Shown here: in pieces, positions 36,479 through 49,800 of the stretch
Layout of the letters: each line of letters starts with the position of its first letter
Position numbering within the stretch: the stretch's first letter is position 1
Origin: Moringa oleifera
Lineage: Eukaryota; Streptophyta; Magnoliopsida; Brassicales; Moringaceae
NCBI GenBank assembly: GCA_021397835.1
Contig: JAJFZO010000734.1
Coordinates: 682,001-746,000 of the forward strand
Reading direction: 5' to 3'
DNA: 64,000 nucleotides
Made by a program: the position numbers and the translations under genes
Notes under the pieces: generated by a model
Databases searched by the model: none
The model's input: only the letters and a program-made list of their open reading frames with translations
What the model was told of the DNA's origin: nothing

Positions 36479-38970
36479 CCAAGAAAAAAGTTGAGAGCCA
36501 AAGGTTTTGTTTTTTTTTTTCAATGTTATGCTTTAAAAGTTAGACTTGGAAAAAAAAATAACCCTTATCTATATTTTATTAATGGGATAGGAATTCGTAA
36601 TGGGACGTTCTTTTCATAGATCCTTCGAGTAAGAAAGGCATAGTGCCTTATCGGGGCCTTTGACCACCTTTGAGGTCATTCAAAATCACTTTAGAGGAAG
36701 TTATTGACCGTAGTAATACAATGTTCAATGGTGAGGCAAAGCACTAACAAGAAGCTTCCTTTAGGAATTTTTTCCCATGTGGTTTTCTTACCCATAGATA
36801 ATAAGATCGATCCATCTTTCTACACCTTTTAAAAAGTTATTCTAGTTGGTTATCTTTAGTAATGCATTGGTGTGTGACCCTTGTAATCTACTTTCATAGG
36901 TATATTTTGACGCATCTTTGAACAAGCATATCTTAATGTTTCTACTATTCTTGTTGATCACCCGATCATTCTTATGGTCTCTCGAATCGCTTTTAAAGTA
37001 GATTTAGTCTTCATTTTTGCTTTTCATTGAGTGTAAAGTTCTTGGTAATCATCAGTGCAAGATTGATCTAGCTCAGAACCACCTTTTCTTTCACAATCTA
37101 GGAGTACATATCGATTAGCTTATGTAAGCATTTTTTATTACTACACTTTGTCGATGCAACGAAGTCTTTCTATTCCATAAGTAGACACCTTTCGAGAGAG
37201 TTTTTCTTTCATCGACTTGCTTTTTTGACCTACCATGAGAAGGAAAATTCTTGTGAGATTATTAATAAATGTAGGTCACATATAACTGTGTATGCTTCCT
37301 GAGGCGAGTGTATTTGCTTCTTTAAAAGTGGGTGCTTATGGGACTTTTACTTTGCAAACTACAAGATTAAGATCTTTTTCTATGTCTATTGATATCTCTC
37401 TGGAATGAGAATTTTTTTTCAAATAGAGCCAGCAAATTAGTTTGAAAAAGATCTTTTATTAGTCAGTAAGCCCAAACATTCCATCAACTTAAAAACATTT
37501 CCTACGAGTAGTTTCATAATTCTAACCAAGGGCTCGATTCTAACCATTCTTACTAAGGATAACCTTGCTCCTAGTAAAAGAGTAAATGCCATGTATGAAG
37601 TAAGTTTAGGATCCAATGAATTCTCTCAAATCAGATGACACAACGCAAACTAGAATTGAAAGATTAATCTAGGTAGTGACAGGTTCCAATTGAAAGAAAC
37701 CGCGCGTATACTAAAAAGACATATAGGTAAGCCTTTATTAATTTTTCAGATGGATTTCTTTTCATTATTTTTCATTCCATAGGCATATATTACAGTGTAA
37801 CATGCTTTATGACTTTAAGGGACCGAGAAGAAGTCTTTTGATCCTTCTTGGGCCTACTTTCATCTTTCAAATTAAGCTTCTAATTTAGTTGGTGCAGCCA
37901 TTGAAGGATCAACTAACATTAGATAGGAAAGGCTTTCAATTAAAGTGCTCAGATTTGCTTTGAAGTTATTTTAGGAATCTATTTTTGGTCTGGTTGGTGT
38001 TCCAACATCTCGAATCGAGGTGGCTCCTAACTTAGGTTTACGTACCTTTCTAGTTATAAAAATAGGAGAGGGACTTCGAAGCCTTAATTCAAGCTAGAAA
38101 TAACGCTAAAAAACTAGTCGTATTGATGATAATAAGTGATGACAATGAAAAGGCATTTTTTTAAGCCTAAAGGGTAGTGAGCAAGGTAGGATAAAGTGAA
38201 AAGGAATCGTATTTGAATTAGGGCAGGCTGAGGGGGCCCTATGTATTTTTTCTTTTCATGAATGGTGGGCAAGGAAGAAAACTATTCATTACATCTTCAA
38301 GAACTAAAGACAAATAGTCGTTTAAAGACCTTTTCAAAGATAATTTTATAAAGGGCATGTATCACGCTTTATAGAACCATACTTTACTATGTCAATAGGA
38401 GAGAGAAAGAGGAATGACAACAAAAGAGGCCTTGTTATATATTTGGAAATTGAATCATCATGCACTTTAGGCCCTTTTAAAAGCCATGACGTAGGTTTAC
38501 ATGAGTGGTGAAAGAGTGATCTCACTTGTGCTCTCATACTTCATAATAACCCAAGCTAGGAAGCTTTAAAGCCATATCTTATGGATTGGTAAACTTAAAT
38601 AAAAAAAGCAAACTGGGAAGGCTTTCAAAGTTGGGCCTCGATCCTACATAATTGATATGTTTTGTACCAATTAGTATTTAACTTACTTAATGCACTGACA
38701 AGCATCCGCATCGCTACCTTAGCTTCGTGTTAAGGGCACAAAGGAAAGAACAACTACTCTATTAATGTAATATTCATTCATAGTATGGTCATTCCATTAT
38801 CAAGATTAAACTAATGTGTTTGAGGGAATAACTCCTCCCTATGAAACTAGGGATCTACCTCGTAACAACATTCCCTTGAAGAGAAAACAAAATTCTTTCG
38901 AAATGGGAAGAAAAACCAATGGATTGTAGTAGTTTCATAAGGCACTCACCCTTATTTGAAGGGGTACACC
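36479..38970. other. Mitochondrial-type DNA between the two repeat systems
   Basis: No gene is recognised. Frames are short and without motifs. Confidence 0.35.
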
Positions 38971-41900
38971 TAAGAAAGGAAGTAGCCTATATCTTTTCTT
39001 TTTAAACCACAACTAGCGAAGAAAAAAAAAATCCCCTCTTTTGAGAAGAAGAGTAAGAAAAAGGATCGAAAAGATTAATTGCCAAGTAAAGGAAAGCAAG
39101 TGCTACCACTGTTGTAAGGAAAACCCTAGGATTCCATGGGAAATTAAAAACTATTAGATAAGAATGTTCATTGAATTGCCTTCAGTAAATCTAATCAGCT
39201 AAACTACCTGAATAACCTTTCTAACTGAGAAAAGGCAGTTTTATTAATTCTTAATTTTGAAACTGAAAGCGCGAAGTCACAAGTTGATGAGCTCCATGTG
39301 AAGTTAAAAAAATCCAGTTAAGAAATGAAAGTTATAACTATCAAGCTAAAACTACGAGCCAAAAATGTAAGGAAAGGTCCCAACTACCAACCACATTTTG
39401 CTATATTGCAAAATCAGGAAGTGAACTGAGGGAAGGACTTTCACATACGAAGTGGTGATAGGCAGCTAGTCCTTTGGTTCTTATAAGACTATATATGAAT
39501 AGGTTCAGAGAGCCAACTACCCATTTTTCAGCCACTCAAAACATCTAACGACACGGTGAGGGCAAGCTGAATGCAGTGAAGTATTATTACTTTCATATGT
39601 TTCTCCTAGAGTTACTCCTTCCTTTGTTTTGTGGTTTTGATTTCCCTTTTCGTTTAAAGGTTAGGAGTGATAAAGAGCATTCTACTACTTCAGTAGGGGT
39701 TCGCTCATGCAAGTAAATAAGCATTCAGTGAGCTCCTCATATGGGCTTTAGATTGCATTTAAAGGCCTATCTTAACCACTCGCATGAGGCACCTCTTACC
39801 AAGATACCATAGTTTAGTCCCTATTACCATTCTTAGAATTGACCTGCCTATTAGCAATGTATTCTTACTTATTATTATATACTTATATGATAAGTCATGT
39901 GCGCTAAAAGAGACCTTATAACTTATAAAGTAAAGTCGATCGGGCATTCTTATTGTTAATAATCTCTAATTCATTCTCTTTTCTCTGCATCTAATTTAAG
40001 GGATTCGAGATAAATAGGTGCTATAGCCCTAATTCGTTAGCATTATGCCCTTGAAACTTCACGAGACTATAAGTCATCATTTTAATGAGAAAGTATAAAA
40101 GGCCTTCACAACCTGTTATTATGCGCTTGGTGCGTTCGTGTTATCAATATACTCCCCAAGATTATAAGCCTTTTCATACATGGATTTTAGGGCATTTAGC
40201 TAGTCTACGTCTTTGCTCTCGCTTTTGTACTCTTTTTCTTAACTCTTTCGATATTCTTTTTTCATAAGAACTGTAAGTTCGATAATCAAAGGTTGGAATA
40301 TCTCCATTGATCTCAGCAAGCCATTGCACACTCAAAGTAAAAGCCAAATCTTGAAGTTAGGATGTGTAAGAACTAAAGCTTCAAAAGAAGCCATAGTAAG
40401 TGTTGGTAATATGGTTGGAGGTCCACTTTGTTATAACATTCTACATCTTCTAACATGAATAAAAGATATTAAATTATCTTACCTTTTCTTTTATTATTCC
40501 TACGAATATATCGCCTTATTTTGATTAATTTCCCTAATATGTTCCTTTTCCAACTATGGAAGCTCTTTAGCATATTGTTGATTAGTTAAAGCTTTCTTTT
40601 AGTTGTGCAAACAATACCCTCGTGAAGCGAATTTGGTTCCATGCTATACCTCTTATCGAACAAATTTCAATATAAATGGTTGTCCTTCTAGTTGTGATGA
40701 TTTATTTTATCTAAAGCGAAGCGAGCAATTTTATTACCTTCTTCCTTCTCTTAACGCTTATTAAAATTCCGTGCAGGTCATCGAGATTGGGAACATCGTA
40801 TTGAAATGATTTGATCTATGAACGCAACCCTTGGCTTACCCAATTTGGCTAGGGAATGGACCAATTCCTTCATTCAATGCATATTGATTGAGAATCCCTT
40901 TAGGACATTAGGTCACAAACCTTTTTTTAGGTCCAAAAGGGAACTCTTAGATAGGTCCCTTAATGACTTAGATTGATGCTTATCAATAATAGGAAGCTTG
41001 GGATTCATGCCATGTATATGGTACATAATTAGTTTTATCGATACGAATCAACAGATCATAGGGAAGTTTGGTCTTTGGAATCAAACAAAAAATCATGACA
41101 TGAGTGGGGAGCTCTAACGTGCCATTTTGGTAGCACTCATGGGATCTAGCCAACAAAGGTGTAACTATGAAGTCAGTCAGGCAACTCTTTCAAAAATGAT
41201 CGAAGGGAGGTGAGGGGAAAAGTGTTATTTACAAGTAAACCCAATAAAGCCACAAGGCAAAAAGCCTTTCAATGAAGTCTGCACCTCTTGGGAAAAAGAA
41301 ATAATAGACATTGCCAGAGTTTCCTAATAAGAGGTCAAGAACAACTGAAGAAAAAGCTTCACTGGCTACTTTATCCATAATAATGTTATAAAGGTTCTTT
41401 CTAGTTTTCCTAAAAAAGATAGCTTTGGAGCATAAGTCAAACTCATGAAGGCAAGCAATCACACATACATGGTTTAGCGGTTTGCTATGCTCTGTGACCT
41501 TATTCTTCTTCAGGACCTGATGCTTCATTTGCTTCTCTAGCTTATTATGACTTCTTTGACATTATTATATGAAACATTTATTTGGTCTCCCAATATTATC
41601 TATGCTAGCTCAAAAGGTATTACTACTATCTTATTTCCTATTAAACCTCCTTGACTTCGCAGCCATCCCTATTTGAATTTTCTTTTTTTCAGTATGGTCC
41701 ATCTAATCTACTTCATTAAGTTATGGGGTTGAATGAAATAACTATGTGTTGCTGTGCTTAATGCTAAAGTGAGCTTAACCACCCCAAATGGCTGATTTTT
41801 CCTTACTTTAGTTAGTTGACAAACTGAATTGCACTCGATCTGGACCTTTCCTATGAAAAGCTCATATGGGAGAACATCTCTCTTCTATAATATAATCTGT

Positions 41901-43679
41901 AGGTGCCCGATCCTTTTATTGATTCGGGATTTTCCTCCACCCCTTCTAATAAAATAGATTCTAGCTATTTTTCTCTGAGCTCCTATGAGGGATTGATCGT
42001 TCTGCTTTTTTTTCTCCATTTCCTATTCAAGTGGCAGTTACAATCGGGGGTGTTCGTGCCCTCCATCAATCTCTCAAATCTCCTTGTCGCTAGTTAGTCA
42101 AGTAGTTATTAGGTGGACTCGAGGTGTAACAAGCCCTATTAAAAGATCTAACTGTCGACCACTTCCATCTATTTTCTTTAATAATTGTGTTAACTTTGGC
42201 ATAGACTGGAATAGCTACATCATAATAAATTCTACTACTATACTTCTGAACATTGGGACCTAACAGATGCTAGTTATAAAACCAAATAAAAAAAGTAACC
42301 TTTCGCCATTACCTACTTTGGATGGGATGAAAGGTCTCATACTGTACCAAAAGTTCATAAATTTCCTCTAACTCTAAGAGAAGAGTCATTAGGAATGAGG
42401 ATGCCCCACGCATTCTTACCTTTCAAGGGAAAAATTTTAATTCAGAAGCCTATATGCTATGTGAGTTAAAGGCAATGTTCCACAAATGTCTGATAATAGC
42501 TGCCTTATTCCAGTCATGAACTCTCTTGAGGCTCTACCCCTTTCCTCTTTCATTTTGAGACTTAGACTACATCCCAAGCCACCTTAGAAGCCTTAGAGAT
42601 CCCAACTACACTCAACTATCCTATATGCTTCAATAGGACAAGGGTAAATTGATACCATGGAAAGTTCAGGTCAAATACTCGCCTATAAATAAATTGAAAG
42701 TAATTTTTAGGGATTGGTGACTTCCCTATTCCATGAATTTGGCACTTGATCTTCCAAAAAAGGGTATGTGCTAGGTCAAGTCAATGAATTAGATAGAGAA
42801 GCCTGTTAGTATTCTAGCCTTCTTTCAAATAACAACACATGCTAAATGGAATATGTAATTTAACTAAAAAAAATGAAGTGATAGATGAGGAAGATAAAAT
42901 TATTAACAATAAAAATCAAGTAGTGATGGATGTCATAGGCTTTGTATGAATGGAAAAAGGATGAAAGCGTTAAATGATCAGAATAAAAAATTCGAGAAGA
43001 GGACTTATTGGTGAAGAAAAAGTGACCAATCTCATATGAGAAGCAAACATGGTAGTGACACTTTCTTTGTGTTTTGTTTGTAAGCGGAGGCTATAACTTT
43101 TTCATAATCATAGACGAAATCTGGTGAGACTTCTTTAGATGTAGTAGGCTGATCGATGTTTGATGTGATAGATAAGATGAACAAAGGTGACTCTCGCTTG
43201 GTTTAGTGTGCATATGCTGCTGAAAAGTACCTCGTAGTTGATAAGCCAAGGTTGTGTTGAGAGGATCCATGACTTATACCATTCAACTTTTTTTTTCTCA
43301 TTTGTAAGACAATTCGCCTTTGAATGTCTCCGGACACACTCATCTTTGGCAATCCAGATGGATTTAGTAGCCAAAAGCATAAAAAGAGACTAAAAGTGTA
43401 GATTAACTGCAAATATAAGATAATAGTAGGAAGTAGTGAGCTATGGTGGTCCTCTTAATTAATAGCTCAAATTCATCTCTCCTCACACGTTTTATGCTTC
43501 TTTTATCTAATAATGTAATCATAATCTCTCATCTCAAACACGTCCTTCGGGGCATGTCGGACTTCCCAATCTTAGTTGTAACTTACTTACTCAATTTCCA
43601 GTCATTTATGTCATGTTTTTCCACTTTAGTCGGTTTTAGCTAGTTTGACTATAGTTTCTATAAATAAGACAAAATTTAG

Positions 43680-43719
<40 letters not shown>

Positions 43720-43866
43720 GCCTCTGCCTATGATGCTTATGCTTGCTGTACTATGCTGCTCTACTACTTAAGGTTTCGTGCTTGTATTTGCCTTTTCAAG
43801 TGTAGCTTGCTTAAGCCATGGGTCATCATAAAAAAACAAAAAAAACTATGAGTGAATCAAATTTTA
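38971..43866. repeat. Long dispersed duplication, copy C (at least 4.7 kb)
   Basis: From TAAGAAAGGAAGTAGCC at 38971 onward the sequence matches 59267 onward, in the same orientation, about 20.3 kb away. The match runs to the end of the window, so the true end of the repeat is not seen. Differences are mostly transitions, plus indels: about 140 bases present near 39580-39720 are missing from the other copy, while about 65 bases present there near 60370-60430 are missing here. Neither copy holds a gene I can name. A 99-codon minus-strand frame at 41229-41528 is open here but broken in the second copy. Confidence 0.92.
43684..43716. repeat. (TA)n microsatellite in copy C
   Basis: About 33 bases of alternating TA. 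The matching tract in copy D (63834-63859) is about 26 bases. Confidence 0.95.
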
Positions 43867-46800
43867 ATATTTCTATCTCATTTATACTAGGTGGTAACAA
43901 ACAAAGCAATTGAATCAATTAGATCAAGCCACCCACAGCCAACCTGCCCGAGGGCTTGGTTTGTCCTACTTAACTACCTTAGTCCATAGAGTGATAGCAA
44001 GTATATGGAATGGTCAAAGCCATTTCAAACTAGTGCCTCAACTTGAACCAACAGAGATGCTATGGCATGCATGCTTCTCTAGTTAGGAGGTGGGATGTGA
44101 ATACAACTAATTAACGTCAACCAGAATGTGAATTAGTGAGCAAAGCAGATCTCACAAGCTTATCCTAGTATGCACAGATGATGGATTTCCCTCACTTTTG
44201 ATTTTGAGAGAAAAACTAGGTTTATAGCTCACATCTTTTTTCAATAAAAGAGAGAACCATAAAGGAAAGCTACAGACTAGAGGTGCGGCATCCTTACTTT
44301 CCTAACTACTATATCTTAAAGCCTTTAGCAAGCTAATATGAGATACTCACTGCTAGGATAGGAACTAATTATGGACAATCTTAAGATACAAAAATTTATT
44401 TCATAAAATAGGACACTACATTGGAAGCTCTTAAGGAAAAAGATAGAAAGCAGAGCCCAATTACAATCCTTACTAGATCGAGGAGGGCATAGATCAGAGA
44501 AGGAAAAAAAAAAAAAACAGGAACTATACTAACTCAGTCTAATCATCTAGAGAGGTCCAGTCACAGCCTTCCCCTGTTTGTGAGTTCAGGGAAGTTCCTT
44601 CTATAGGTAGGAGCATGACATCTAATTTCTGTAGTTGCTTTCCCTCCTCTCTTGTCTTTTTCTTATTATATTCTCTTTTCTTACTTGAGTCTTGTCTCTT
44701 AGTGAATCTAACTATTTATGAAAAAAAACGCTTAAGTAATATGTGTCACTTATGAGATAAATGTAAAGTCGAGTAGATGTACCAAAAATGAGAGGTCATA
44801 TAAACTAGTTAGTGATTGATTAAATTGACACTTTTTTTTTTCTTCTAAAGAATTTGATTCAATTTATCCTCTAAGCTTCTAGTTAGCCATTCCCTTAAAA
44901 TTGTAATTCAATTGGTCAAAGTACCACATATAAGAATATATCAAAAATAAGATGAATCTACCATTCTCTGGATGGACTAAGTCAGCAAGCAAGAACAAGT
45001 ATAGAAAAGGATTTCGTTAGTTGAACATTATTTCTCGTTTTGTTTACAGCAAAAAGGTCCCTATAGACTATTAAATAAAGGTAGGAAAGGATTTCACACT
45101 ATTCTGAGGGGCGAGACATGCCTCTTCTTTTGGATATTTTTGAAAGTGAAAGGTCCCTAAAGACTACCTTAGTCTTATAAAGAAGCCCTTTTTAGCCAAA
45201 GAAAAAGTCAAAGGCTTCCGAGAAAGAAAAGGCTAAGCTCCTAAAGGTGAAAAGTCTTTGAATAGGATCCCAATGATTTTATGTCAAAATCATTCCCAAG
45301 GTGATTTGAGTTATTAACGCTTTCATCCCATCATGTAAAGCTGGTTCTATTTTAGGGCATTAAGGTCATGATAGCGAGGGGAAATGGAACTCAATCATAT
45401 TTAGATTTTTATCTTATATCTCATTATAGTTCCTCTATCATATTCTTAAGAGGCTAAAGCGTATAGCCTAAGTTACAATCATGCTACAAAAGGTATATAC
45501 TTAACACAGGAAAAGTCAAACTATCTTTTCGATCAATCTGGTTACCTAGCTATGGCCCAATCTAATCATATGGAAACTAATGATGGCTTTCTAGCTCAAA
45601 ACAGCACCTGAAAAAGCTCTCTAATTACATATACAAAGTGTCATCTTCTTGCTCTTATAGCTAATTGAAGAAAGACAGATAGAACTCTTATTTACATACG
45701 GCACCAGCGAAGCCCTTTCATTAGGCCTTTTTTATGTTATAAATAAATGTATATATATATATATATATAGTCCAAAGCATCTGTTGATAGCAATCACAAA
45801 TAAGGCTAGTGCAAAAGGACATTCTTGCTGAACAAGCCGAGAAATTGAAAAGGATGATAGTATAGCTCCTAAAAATGTCTTAGAATGGTGGTGTGAGCAT
45901 TCAAGTTGAAACCATTCTCTTCCGAGAGGCTAGAAATAAGCTAGTGAAGTTAGCAAGCTAGTAAGTCCAGGTTATAAACCCTGCTAACTTCCCTTTTGCT
46001 AGAATAAATATAGTAACCCTCGTACCATGTTAGCAAGCTAAGTGATGATGAACTCTTATACCCTCATTCTGGTGCTATAGTCTTTCTTCCATCTAGAGCT
46101 AGAGATTATAAGTTGGAACTGTAAAATGTTAAAAAGGCTATCAGTCTATCCTTGCCAATAACTTAAGAGGAGTCCATCAGTACCGTCAATAATGCTTAAT
46201 TCCAGTTCATGTTAGCATGCCTACAACACTTGTTAGAAAAGCCGTCTCACTTTCCTTTCTCAATTGGCTCTTGCTCGACTAAGGTCAAAACTAAAGGATT
46301 GATATTAAGAAGAATCGGATTCATATAAAAGGTAAGGGTGAGCCCCACTCTAAAGCACGCAACTGCATCCCAACCTTCTTATAAACTTTTGCTTGTGACC
46401 CAGAGCATTGACTTTGACTCCAACTCATGGATTACTTTAGATATTCCTCGGATGTACAGAAGTGATTCAGCCTACAATACATAAACGAATCCAACTGGAC
46501 CCAAAAGCATTCGTTCACGTTCGTTCACCTTCTTTAGAAGTTATAGGGTTCTTAAAGGCAAACTAAGACATTAAAAGGTCCTGTTCTCTTATTGATCCAA
46601 TCAAGGGAAACACCAAGCTTTTCTCTACCCCTCATTTACTAAACGAAGTGAATATAGGTTTTAATTCTTCCATATCTAAGTGTTTTTAATGCTTTCACCA
46701 AAGTTCATCAACTTACGCATCCGGCCTTCACCTTATAAATGTTGGCTAACCCAATCCCATCGGGTGCTCTTCTCTTTTTGCTTTTCTACAAGCTAGCTTT

Positions 46801-49800
46801 CACCCTTACTTGATATCTAAGCAAGCTAGTATTCTTTGATTCAATCGACAAGGCATCTTTAACCTTTATAGGGAAGAACAAGCAGGTAATCCCATGCCAT
46901 TGACCAAGAGAAAGGAATTACCCGCTAACTAGGACCTCACCTTTCTTTGATAACAACTTATTTCGTATATAGGCAGCACCAATTAGAACTTCAGATGTAG
47001 GATCTGATTGATAGGCAACGAGGGACCCACTAAAAGAAGCTTCACTTCTCCCCAAACCTTAACCTTAATAGGTTGAGAGTCTGGTTCCGCAGCACTTGAA
47101 TGGTAACTTGTTAATGCATCGCCTTCTATCTACATTTCTAAGACAATCCCTTATTTCACTAAACCCAATTAGGGTGGCTCATTAGGTGCAAGGCATCTCT
47201 TTCTCCCAAGTCCAATCTTAAACATTCTTGGAAAAGTAAGTAAGCTACTTTCACCATATCAAAGCTCTTTCTTATTCTCCCAACCTGGTGATTAACATTT
47301 ATTTCATCTCCCTATTCTGCGCGCGGCCTAATGAATCAAGCACGTAAGCTAAAAAGCCCTTGATGGTATGAAATTAGATTGAATCGAACCAAATCACCTT
47401 GTAAGCCAAGCTAAGGCATGGGAAATTGATCCCATCATTTCTCGTCCCTATTCACGATGAGAGTGGGAGAGGTGAAGCAAAGGTTAAGGAAGTCATTTCT
47501 ACAATGAGTGAAAGTATGGACCCAAACAAATATGATATTTTGTTTGGCCAATCCCAAACTCTACGTATTCATTATTGATGAGAATGTGAGAGGAATAGTC
47601 TTAAATGATGGAAGGAAGGATCCCCCCTCACTCAACGAATTACTTGTACCACTCTATCCCAACAACATCCAATCAATCCAGTATATGCTTATGACCTTCC
47701 ATAGCAGGCAAGCAGAAGGTCTTGTGCACGAAACAAACTGAATGGCCATCCCTAATGTACAGCTCAGCTCAGAAAAAAGAAAGGAAGAATTGATTTCCTT
47801 GTGGGATTAGAATTGATTTTTTATTCGTGCTTTAGAGGTCAGTCACAATTTTATAATCTATAATGGGATGTTCCTTAGATGTGATTTCTTAATTGTCCTG
47901 CCAGTCCTAACTTTAGGAAGGAATGGAGTAAAGGATGACCTTACTCTCCTTCAAAGAAAAAAAAAAAAAACCTAAATCTCGATCGAAAAACTGCTGTAAA
48001 CAAGTATTCCCTTGCTAGAGATCCTTTACTAAACCATTAGAAAGCCACCTCTTCTATGTTTTGCTTTTCTGTCCAAGGTTATTCGGAGTGAAATCAATTA
48101 TACTAATGTGCACGGAGTTTAGATGAAATCAGGGTGGACCTTAGGGTTGTTGTCGCTCATGCCACTATAGAATTATGGGTTCATAATAACTTTGACAGAT
48201 TTATGCAAAAGCAAATAGATCATCCGGTCTTCCCTGAAGCAAAGGAGGTTAACATTGAAACGTTGCGTCAACTGCCTAGCTTTGTAAAAAAAAAAAAAAA
48301 AGAATTAAAAGATGAGTGTCACAGCAGTAACTTTTAAAATAGTAGTTGAGGCAAGGATTTGGGAAAAATATATATGAGAAGGTGTAAGGAGAAAGGGCCT
48401 TCACATTTGCTGTTCAAGACTTAGGTTTAAAAACCTATTCAACTATCACTTCCTACATGGAGCTCTAAAAAGAGACCTATGAATACCTTGGCTTTAAGCC
48501 ATACGTACCACCATGATGATTGATAACGAGGGGCTTGCTAATGATGAAATATACAGAAAAGGGCAAAACACCCTATGCTTCTTAACCTATTGGGACCCAT
48601 ACATCTCTTTTAGGTGCGACAAGGCTTACTTCGTTCTTCACGCTTGGGGCGTGGTCTTCAACTCCAACTGATGCTAAAAAAATCGATCGAAAAAATTGAT
48701 GTAACATAAAGCATTCCCCAGAAAGAAAATAAGGCAAACATAAAGGCTAATAACTCAAGCAATCTATCATTCTTTATGTTAAAGAAACGCGGGAAGCAGA
48801 GGCGTGGTTCAAGTGCACTAGGTAGCAAGAATTCCAAATTAAGGATTTGAGGCGTAGCTTTATCCATCATTTAAGATCGGCGGCCTCCCTTATTTGTACT
48901 TCATACAAGCAGCAAGATTAGACTAAAAAGGTATTGAAGACCAAGTATGCTGCTTAGCTTCATAGCTCTGTTTCCAAATTGTTCGTATCATTGAAAACTT
49001 ATGATTTTGATCAAGTCAACTACTTTCTTTTTGCAGCTGGTTGGGTAAGAAGTAGGACAAAGATCTCAGTCAGAATCAGAGAATTTCTCATTTGACACTA
49101 ACACTTTATCTTTTAGATCGGATTCAACCCCGAAACTTGATACGTAGAGGTTAAGCTTTTCTCAGGTTTTTTCTTATAGGCAGAGTTAGTTAAAGTGGCA
49201 TAGCTCCCAAGTACCATTTGTCTCCAAGCCTATCTCCCACCTCCTATTGTGCTTTTGATTCCATCTCTTAATTGACATGCAGAGTTACTATTTACGCACT
49301 TAACTCACTAGGAGGAGAAATAATGATCACACTCCTTACTAGACTTGTTCTAAAGATGAAAAGATGGATGAGCCACTCTCTCCATCTGACTAAGCTTGGC
49401 CTTTACGTAGGCACCTTGACTGCTATGCCCTTTGCTTTGGTGCCAGCGTATATAAAAATAGTAAAACCTGGCTCTTTTTAGCTTTCTGTGGTGTGGCTCT
49501 TATAACTCTTAGTAGCTGTTATTTCCTTCTCTTTCCTTCTTCCTTATCCTTAGAGAATTGGATATAGAATCATTAGGAGTAGGAGCATTTATTAACAAAG
49601 ATGGATTGGCTTTGGTTGACCTTCTTACTATAGGAATGTTTGAAAAACCTTTGATTCCAATAAGCTTGTGTCTACTTTCAGAGGTAGCTAGGAACAAAAG
49701 GAATAAGTGCTCAAAGCTAAGATTACCTGCTATTAGACTTCTTTCCTTAGCAAGAAGGGGTTAATAGGGAAACCAGCCTTGTTGATTAAAGTAAAGGACC

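Noticed and set aside
43135..43412. Overlapping minus-strand frames of 81 and 69 codons, with counterparts near 63246-63536
   Set aside because: They are similar only because they lie in the long duplication. No motif is present and two frames overlap, so there is no support for a gene.
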